Assembly: GCA_001939145.1 (NCBI GenBank)
Contig: LSRX01000464.1
Coordinates: 342,767 to 406,766, forward strand
From: Symbiodinium microadriaticum
Taxonomy: Eukaryota > Sar > Dinophyceae > Suessiales > Symbiodiniaceae
Direction of reading: 5' to 3'
Length of the DNA stretch: 64,000 nt
Within the stretch, counting starts at the first letter, position 1. Each line of letters opens with the position of its first letter. Made by a program: the position numbers and the translations under genes. The notes under the pieces were generated by a model. It saw only the letters and a list, made by a program, of their open reading frames with translations. It ran no database searches and was not told where the DNA came from. Positions 33,501 to 43,300 of the stretch are shown here, piece after piece.

Positions 33501-36500
33501 CGCCACTGACGCTCAACAACCTGTGGCTTACCGAGGACAGCAGCTGACACCACTTCAGGTGAGACGGGCTGGCAATTGCCCTCCAAGGCACCCAGGCCAG
33601 CGGCAAAGCCGGCCACCAAGGCCACGAGCAGGTCTTGCCAACAAGGACATACATGTCCTCTCCTGGAACGCAGGGCACTTAGGCCAGCAACAGTGGGCCG
33701 AGATGAAGTCTTGGCTGCAGACCGAAGGCAAGTATGTCAGCGACATTCTAATCCTGCAGGAGACACACTGGCAAGCCTCAGCCGAGTTCACGACCTCAGG
33801 TTGGTATTGTGTTTCGTCAGCCTCTGCGTGTGTTTCAACTGAAGCAGCGGTAGGAGCAGGGGGCCCGGGCCACACAGCACCAAAAGAGGGGGCTCGGCCC
33901 GTCAAGACGCATCCCGAAAGCGCCAGAGCGGCTCCAAGGAGCCTTCAACTACGAGGGCAGATGTCGTCATGGTTTTGGTTTCTCCTGAGGTGCAGGCTAA
34001 CACCATACGTTGGAAGGAGCATGTGCAAGGCCGGGTCCTGGAGGTCAGACTCGACTGGCATGGAGCTCGGACCACTGTCTTGGCAGTGTATCAGCACGTC
34101 TGGTCCCCGGCAAAAACACTACGGCCTGGCTGCACACGAACTGTCGGACCAGACTATTATGAGCCTTGAAGGTGACGACCCCGACTTGATCAGCCAGCTC
34201 TACAGCAGCAATGGCTGCCACTTTCGTCCAGCGGTGGCTCAGAAGGCCATTGGCCTGCTCCTGGGCAGGGCTCTGGACACCATGCGACGCAGTCGCCCTA
34301 ACTCGGTGCACATTCTCGTCGTATGCTCATGGAATGTCAAAGTGGACTGGGTCCACCATGAGATGCATGCTACGGCCGAGCTTTGCCAGGCGCGGACTCT
34401 ACAAGACTTAAGTGGGCTCCATTGCAGCCCGTCGTTCGCACAAACAGTGGGTCCTGCGGCGCTATCTGGAACCGGGGGCTATGCAGAGACCCATGCCCAA
34501 GACCGCCTTCCAAACTTACATCCACGGCGACAAGAAGGGCCCACGGGAAATCTTCAGGGACTTCCTCCCTGACTTTGAGCGCACCTTCTGCAACGATGAG
34601 GCCCTCTTCACTACGTTCACTCTGCATGCGGGATACCATGGTGCGCACCTGTGCTCGAATCTCAAGCACCCTGCCCATCGAGCTGACATTTTCAGGTACA
34701 TATACCACTACAGCCATGGAGGCCTGTACTTTGACATCAAGTTTGCTTTTCGGGTCACGTTTGACTCTCTCCTACGCTACGGATCCTGGCGGAGGACTGG
34801 GGCCATCGGCATCAAGAAGGATCATCTTTCAAGGTGTCATCTACGGCCAGCCTAGACATCCCCTCTTCATGCGTGCCATAGCGCACGCCTTTTCCAAAGA
34901 GGTCATGAGCAAGGTTGCGAATCTCGAGTACATGATCTTCTGCAAAACCCTCTGGTGTGTCCTTAAGGACGATATGGGGCAAGAACCAGCGGTGGGCTGG
35001 AACATTTCCCCCATCTACGGCCCCGTGTACCTTCTGCAGGAGCAATTCAGCGGGACTCAGTCCATGGATGACCTCGCCAATGACGGCCATTACTTTGTCA
35101 CCAAGAAGAGGGTCACCGTGGCCTATACCAGATGCTGGAACTGGCAGAAAAAAGGCGACCCCAGGGCGAGTGAAAGACGGGCCACCATCAGGCAGTCTCC
35201 GTTCCGAGGCCCTGGATGCTCGGCGTGTGACCAGCTCTGAGGACCAGGAGGGGGCTCTGCCCGGTGGTGAACTCATCTGTGACGACGTCCAGGCCAGCGT
35301 CACCAACAACACTTTTGACGACAGCATGGACGCGGTCAAGCAGGAGAGAAACTACCCTGGCTGGCTGCTGCTCCAGTTCCCCAATGACATTGGCGTGCTC
35401 GTGCACTTTGCGCGAGGAGGTGTGCACAATCCAGCTCCCCCCCCTCCCAACAATGCTGAGGCGGCTACCCCTGCAGCCCCGGCCCCTCCTAAGGCTCGGT
35501 GGCAATGCCACCCCTTCTTCCGGGCCACACACCGCCTCGGGAGCCTGCTGGCCCTCCCCCAGACTGCATCATCTTGCTTCGCGGGACAAGGGGACGATCG
35601 GCAGCCACACTCGGCCAGCCCAGCAAGCGGCAGTACAAGCTCTGAAGAGGGCCCTGGCTTGTTTTCAACGGAACAGCCAACGATTGAGGTGGACACAAGG
35701 GTCCAGTCACGGTCTATACCATGGTTGACCCCGAGCCTGGCCCTTCCTTGGAGGATCAAGAGAACGCCCTTCCCAAGCGTGACAAGATCTTCCAAATCTG
35801 TCAATCCGACGAAATGTTCACCTGGGTGCATGCCTTGGCCACCATCCTTATCATCAACGAGAAGGCCGTTAGTGGAGGGCTCAAGGTTTCTGAACGCTTC
35901 GTATGTGGCAGGATCGCATACGCATTCTTACGAAGCCACCCTGGATCTTCGCCCCCCTGAACCTGGTGGCAGCGGATCAAGGCACTACGTGGGCGGAGGC
36001 TATGACAGCACGGCCAGTCATGGGCACCGACGGCTTCCTCACAATTGCTTTAGGTGAAGGTGACAAATACCACGTTCTCCCCCTCCTCACGGGCTTCTTT
36101 GGGATCATTGGTGGGATCAGGCAGAGATGCAGGCCACTTTGGAGACAGACGACAATTTCGAGATCGTGGCATCAACCAGTCAAGCCATCTACGACCAGAC
36201 CTGCCGATCATGCGGGTTTAATCAACCGGATGATCATTGACATGCCCAAGGATGGCAAACGAGTCCGCCAGCTCCGCATCGACCATAAGGTGGGGGATAC
36301 GCCGGCCAAGCAGAAGTGGCTTCGCCCAGACAAAAGGCAATCCGAGGAGCAGGGGCCTGTCTCGGACAAGCGCCAGAAGGACGATGCCACTCGCTCCAGA
36401 CGTCAATGGGATGATCGTCCATGGTGGCAATCCTCCGACTGGGCCTCCTCGTCGTCTAGCTCCTGGCGTTGGCAGGACTAATCATGGTAGGCAGCCAGTG

Positions 36501-37170
36501 GCCTTGGGCCAAGCCACTAGTTTATCATTCTTGCGCAGGTGGCTCGGCCAAACTTTCTAGCCACACTGCACTTACAGCTTTGCAGTTTTGCACGTACCAA
36601 CTGAGCTCGCCTGCTCAAAGTCTGAGAGACGCAGCCGCAGTTGCCAGCCGCAGACAGATCGCAAGCCTTGCAAGAAGCCAGCAACAATGCTGCCGTGAGG
36701 TACAACCCACTTTCTGAGCGCCAACCACTAGTTAGCTAGTGTAGGTCAAGCTGTCATGAACATAATCCGGTTTCACTTACAGAGAGTGCCAGAGCGGTAA
36801 CTGCCCGCTATGTGCTGAGTCCGCTCGCACCGTGTCCAGTTGCAAATTGGTGGTGGTGGTGGTGGTGGTGGTGGTGGTTGTTGTGGTGGTGGTGGTGGTC
36901 GTCGTCGTCGTCGTTGTTGTTGCTGCTGTTTTGTTGCATCTTGTTGCCGTTGTCGTCGTTGTTGTCGTTGCTGCTGTTCTTGTCGTTGCTGACATTGTTG
37001 ATGTTGCTGACATTCTTGACGTTGTTGTCCTGGTTGTCGTTGTCGTTGTGGTATGCTGTGGTTGTTGTGGTTGTGGTTGTGATTTTAGTTGTTTTGTTTT
37101 TGTTGTTGTTGTTGTTGTTGTTGTTGGCTGTTTGTTTGTTTGTTTGTTTGTTTGTTTGTTTGTTGTTTGT

Positions 37171-37229
<59 letters not shown>

Positions 37230-37266
37230 TTGTTTGTTTGTGTGTTTGTTTGGTTGTTGCTGGTGC

Positions 37267-37306
<40 letters not shown>

Positions 37307-40300
37307 CTTGTTGCTTTTGCTGTCACAGCATGGATTGGTCGAAAGGGCAGCAACAGTAGCAGAACTTCTGAGACCTTATGTCATGCTTTTAGCGCGATCT
37401 ATCAGAATCTATCATCGGTTTCACGAGTGAATGCCTAGTGCGGTAATTGCCCGCCAAGCGTGGAGTCCGCTCGCGCAGTGTTCAATTGCAAATTGTTTTT
37501 GCCGCGTCGGGGTCTTTGGCAAAGTTGGGGCGTGAGGCGTGGGCCGAAGTCTCGGCGGGGATGGTGGACAGGTCAAGGGGCGGGAACGAGGGAGCGGTTG
37601 GGAGGTGGCGTTTGGCATGGGCCGAGGTCTGAAGTTGGGAGGTGTGTTCGTGTTCGGCGGAATTCGGGAGCTCGCCCAGGTTTCTCGAGTTTCGGGCTTC
37701 GAAGAGGGAGAAAAGGGAGGTGAAAAAGGGAGGTCGTCACCTCCAAACCCACCCAACACGCCGCCAGGGATGTGTTTTCGCAAAGAGCAGGCTTTGCCCT
37801 TTGCAACAGCTTCCAGTAATGTGTCCATCAAGTTGGTTATGGACGACTGCAAGCTTGCCAGGTGAAGTGCGAGCGACGTTAGGCAAATGCGGGGTTTGGG
37901 GCTGAGGTTCCGACCTTCCCAAGACTCCGGCGTTAAGGGCGTGTGGTGCTTACAGGTTCTGCAAGAGTGACGAGTGATGTCTCCTCACCCGAAGGCGGTT
38001 TCTTGGATTTTTGCTCAGTATCAAGGCCGTCCAGGGCATGTCTGGCGAAAGCTTGAGACTCTGTGGTCGAGACCCCGGCTGGTTCAATCATTTGTTTGTG
38101 GGCCTGCAAGAATCTAATGGAATCTAACCAAGAGCGGTCTGCAACAAGGAGCCCGAATCAGACACTACTTGCTCGAGAAAGTCCGGGTGTGTGAGCAGCA
38201 GGCGTGGCGCCTTGCTTCTTTTCGTCACAACTCCTGTCAATTGCTGCAACTCGGAGGAAGGAGAGCGAAACTACCATATCTTTTATGAAGCTTGTGCTGG
38301 CCTGAGCGAGTAGTTTCTTTTTGTCCTCTCCTATCCGCTGGAGCGTCGTGCGAGGTGCAGCCGCGGCAAAGCTCGGCAGCAGCAAGGACTGGACCTCAGA
38401 GAGATTGATTTGGCAACGAAGTTTCGCCCTTGTGGTGAGGCCTACAGATACCCACAACTCTTGTCCAAAGAGAAGGCCAGACGGGGTGTTAGGTTTTGTT
38501 GTGGTTATGTGCTCATGACTATGTTGACCCACGACGTTTCTGCAGAGAGCGTGTGATGTTCCAAAGCTGCCACCAACAGTCAGGTGGTAGAAGAGATGGA
38601 CATCGATTTGGAAGGCTTGGGAGCTTGATTTTGGCACGGACGGATGCAATGATCGGAGCGGAGGTTTTCAGGAGCTCTCGAACTTCGCGTTTTTGACACG
38701 ATCCAGCTGCAAAACGCTGAAGGATTCCAGAAATGCAGCCGGCTGGAACAAGTGCTTACTTTCGCAGTCGACTTGAGGACGTTGATGACGTGGAGATGTT
38801 CGAGCGTCGCATCCATGCCATGCAGACAATAGGCATCAAGAAGGAGGATCTTTCGGAGGCCTACATGCCGATTTAGGTATCGCTTCCTCTCTTGCGCAGC
38901 TTTGCGCTAGATTTTCCACATGATCGCCGCGGTCTTGAACCTTGGCAACTCCAAGTTTGATGCTCGAGCCTCGGGGAGGGCTTGCGCATCTTTACTCCTT
39001 TATACATCTTACAAGCATCAGTAGCAAAGCATCAGTTTGTTGGCAAGTTGCACGCGCAGGCGAAGCCAAGTAAACCGAAGATGACCAAATCGACCATTCC
39101 TCTCAGATGTTTGACAAAGATCCCCCTAAAGTTCGACATTTTTCACCCGAGCTCAGTGAGAAGACTAATAAGCCCAAGAGGCGCCAGGACTAAAGTTAAA
39201 GTCAGCCTGTAACTCGAGGGCAGGGATTGGACTCAAGCAGAGCATATCAGTGCCCTCTCTCCCTCACTCCACCAGTGGAGGCTTGTACTTTCTTCTGTAA
39301 GTTCCGCACCACACTCAAACTCCATCTTTCGTCCAGGGTCGATACCTGCCAAGTGCATTGCACTTAAAGCTTGTTCGCGTCGTGCGAGCTGCAGATTCCC
39401 AGCCTCTAGACCTGGGGAGTTCGAAGCCGCCGTAGACTTGAGAGAACAACGGCGAAGCATTTCCCGCAAAAGAGTTCGAGGGAAATCTTTGTGCCGAGGC
39501 ACCTCCAAACAACAGCGAGGGATCAATGATCATGGCGGCACACGGCTTAGCTGGAGAAGCGCTACATAATGCTACATAAGCTGCTGAGCTCTGTTGTCGC
39601 GTAGAAACCTCAAAATGCCTAAGAGGTGATTTTGCTGCATCTAGTTCATGGTACTGAGGAATGTGCGAGCAATCTAGCTGCTGCCGAGAAGTTGCTGGGC
39701 ATCCAGAGCGGGGACCGTGCAGCAGTCGCAGATTTATTCCCACGGGTTTCAGCTTTGTAGGGGGCACACCCTCGACCAGACAGGGAGACAGACCGACCAT
39801 GTCAGCCCACTCGACCTACCGACCCAATGACCCAATGACTCAATGACCCAGCGACCCAGCGATCCAGCGACCCACGGAGGCGACCCAGCGACGAGCGACG
39901 ACCCCGTGACGCCCCACCGACCCAGCGACCCTACGACCGACCGACCAACAGCCAGCCAGGTATCCAGGCAGGCAGGCCGACAGTTTGGCAGCCAGACAGA
40001 GACACTCCCTCTCACAGAGAAATTCTGGAAGAAAGACAGACAGAGACAGAGACACACAGAAGAAGCACACGGACATGCTGTAAGCAGGATTTGGAGAAAG
40101 CGCTCTGCCATCAGACGCGCATCACGCGGTCAGAGAAAATCCGCAGTCCTGTCAACGTTCGGCAGGCTGCAGCAGTTTGGAACTTCCGATGGGTGGGGAC
40201 CGGGTTACTTGCTGCCTGTGCTTGACAGAGCTCCTTTGATTGATGGGAGGCGGCAGACAACCGGGATGCACTGGCGAAGGCTTTGTATGGAATCGTGTTC

Positions 40301-43300
40301 AATTTCATCGCATCCCACTTAGTGGTCACAGATGCAGGTGTTGCAGCAAGGGCACAGTGTTGGCTGACGTTCTCGGCATATGTGGCCAAGGTCCACAGCA
40401 CGAACCTGTCTATCGGTTACATCAACGACGTCAAGCTGTTCGTAGGAGCGGATGCTACTCATTGTTTCAGCTTCCATGTGCAGCCGAGACATTCGGTGCA
40501 GGGGTCCTGGATATCTTCGGCTTCGAGTGCTTTAAGATGAACTCGTTTGAGCAGAGCCAGCCTGAGCAAGAGCTCAGGAAGGATTCGTGGCGTTAATTGC
40601 GTAATGCTTGGAGCCGGCAAGGGCCATCCCCAGCAGAGACAGCGCGTCTGATGCTCCCTATGTCGGATTCAACCAGCAAGGCTGTGCATCAATTTCACCA
40701 ACGAAAGGCTCGAGCAAGATCTGTCGATTTTTCACAGCATACTTATAGGACACTGCATGTGTGTAGCTGTGACAAGGCTGTCGTCCGCTTTGCCATGCTG
40801 CAGCATACTCGCAACCTGGAATCAGGCTGCAGCAATTCTTCAACTCCTTCGTCTTCAAGTTAGAAGAGCAGCTGTACGAGTGCCAGCCTCATCTGATAAA
40901 GGTCCCGGTTCCGGGTATTTCCGGGTGCACCGACTCCCCGCAGGGGGGGGTATCAACCATCACACTCATATGTGGTCCCGTGTCGCTGCGGCCCCCCCCC
41001 CCCCAAGGTATGCACCCTCCCCTCCACCAAGGCAGGCCTCTCATCCCAGCAAACAGTCACATGACATCCACATACATGTGTTCAACTGTCGAGGTTTGTT
41101 TGCAACCTTTCTGCAATCTTCGCAACTTTGCGGCCGTTTTCCGCAACAAGCCACTCCCCCCTCCACACAGATGAACATGATGACGTCGCGCTGATGATGA
41201 TGATGATGATGATGATGACGACGGCGATGACGATGACGATGATGATGAGTTGAGCGTTAATCTTATGATTGACATGATTGGCATCGTGCCACTGGCTGCT
41301 GTCTTTATCCTGCTGCTGCCATGCTTCGCCTTTTCGTCTAATGGCTGTGCTGTTGCTTTTAATTGTTCTAAGTCATGTTTTTGCCTGAGTTTGTGCTGCT
41401 GCCATGGCCGGGCCGATCCAAACACGAGAAAGCGGCAAGCCAAGCAAGCTGCTATGTAAAACTACAAAAAACCAAATTCGGAACCTAGGCCCAGAACAGC
41501 ATCAGAACACTGGAACTAGAAACAGTCCTACTCAGAATACGAGCATGCAAGAAGCTCTACGCTTCATTGTCCTTAACCACAACCACAACCGCAGGGGCGG
41601 AAAAGGGGAGGGGGAAGGGCCGTGGGAACCCACACCACAAAGAACCACAGGGGGGAAGGGTCGGGGAAGGGGGCGGGATGCGGGGCCTAGCAGCGCTGCG
41701 GCACATGTGGCACATTTGTTTTCTCGCCGTGCTTTACTCAACTCTACTCTGCACTTTTAATGGAGCTTCCGATTGAATCTGTGCAATTGATGAAGATGTA
41801 GTCGCCCGCTGAGGACATGATGCCCGACCTGTGAACCTCGGGTGCAAGAGTCTGCATGCCCACTTCTCCCAAGCGCCCAAAATCAAGAACAACAAGAAGA
41901 AGAGCAATTGAAACCAGAGCAAAACAAGCGCTGCTGCATCTTTTCCGGTTGGAATTCGTGAGATGGTGCAGCAGGGCTTTCGCGCCAGAGTTCTTTTCCT
42001 TCGTCCGGCAGCTTGTGACTAATCTCGTGTTTTACTCAGATCGTCAGCACGTCCGTGCTGCGACAGCTGAAGCATCAGCCTTCCAGGCTCTATCGGCAGT
42101 TCCCACGCCCCAATCAATTGGATCTGTGTGGAGACACGGGAACTCGGCGACTGAGGCGCGAGAACATTCCATGGGATGCGCTGGATTTCCCAGACAATCA
42201 GGCAGGTCTTTGTTCCGGGATCCTCTATGAGTGGCCGGCAGAATGTTTCCTTCAGGACTCCGTAGACTTGCTGGCGGGGAAAGGAACGGGTGTTTTCGCA
42301 CAGCCCTCTGACAAACGGTTGCCTTTTTGCACTGTTAAGTCGCAGCTTCGATGCCAGTGCCTCAAGTTAGGCTATGTTGGATGAAGAGTGCCTTGTGCCA
42401 AACGGGTCCGATCAAGGCCCGACTGTCACAGTCCTTCCGGATGTTTGTGATCGAATTTGTTGCACATGCAAGGGTGCGGGGCCGATTCAAATTCAGACGC
42501 TTGCGGCCGCCGCAGCCACTTGAGGCTCAGAGTGGCGACAGGGCCGCGTTTCTGTTCAAGCCATCGCTGCCAAGGCATAGCTTGAAGCACACTTTTTCAA
42601 CAAATTCGGGTGCCCGGCTAACCGTTGGGAACCTTTCTCTCGGGAACTGCCACAAACCGTCCAGTTTCATGGACTGAGCCGATAGCAGTTTGCTATAACC
42701 GGATGTTGGTTCCACCATGTAATATCGACTTGATCATCACTTCTGACGGAGCCTTAACAAGGTGAAGCAAAGGCACAAAGTCCCCAGCTCGAGCTCAACA
42801 GTTCCGTTGGTGACACTTGTGAGGAGTCCTGTGAGCAACCAAGCGTGTGGACTATTCGAGGATATCAGGCCCTGACCAGTTCCTGTCCCAGATGGAGGAC
42901 AGCTTTTCACAGAGCTCCAAAACAAAACAGTGACTTGAGAATACATACATTTTCTTTCCTTCTCGGAGGAACCATTAGAGGTCATGTCTCGACACATGTA
43001 CACATCCACGTGAGCATCGTCTTTGAGTGCATCAGCCATATCTGTGTTGCTGGACATCAGGTGACTTCGCCCAGAGATGGGACGCAAAGGTCGTGACTCT
43101 TCAGAAAGCTCGGAGAGCGATCGCCGTGCCAAGGCGGTCTCAGCTTGTCTTCGCTGCGACAATAGACTCGCATCGGTGCTAGCTTGGATTCGTCGCAAGG
43201 AGAAGAAGACGCGGAAAGATGACAAACGGAAGGATTTGCCTTGCAGCTGCCTGCCTTGTTGGGCAATGCAAAGCATCCTCGCAGGAGCGTGGTCGCAGCC

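Larger units (their letters stand above)
32089..38256 (+). other. Myosin intron of about 6.2 kb with captured sequences
   Basis: The interval between the switch I exon and the GERNYHIFYE exon is more than forty times the usual intron length in this gene. It contains, left to right, a GTT/GTG microsatellite, a LINE-B endonuclease fragment, a GT32-like coding sequence, an unidentified frame, and a second long microsatellite between direct repeats. One missing myosin segment (the YLLEKSRV-like region) should lie somewhere in it as a small exon but was not found. A GT (32,089) donor follows HIG. Confidence 0.6.

Noticed and set aside
36808..37438. Long frames of poly-Thr/Asn/Asp (-) and poly-Val/Cys (+)
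   Set aside because: These are translations of the GTT/TGTT/TGTC microsatellite.
42429..42677. Frame with KHTFSTNSGARLTVGN as the next myosin exon after GSDQ
   Set aside because: Weak resemblance only; the LVDNFCERL, FDEIKTKPTW and FVIKHF exons further on fit the expected segment much better.
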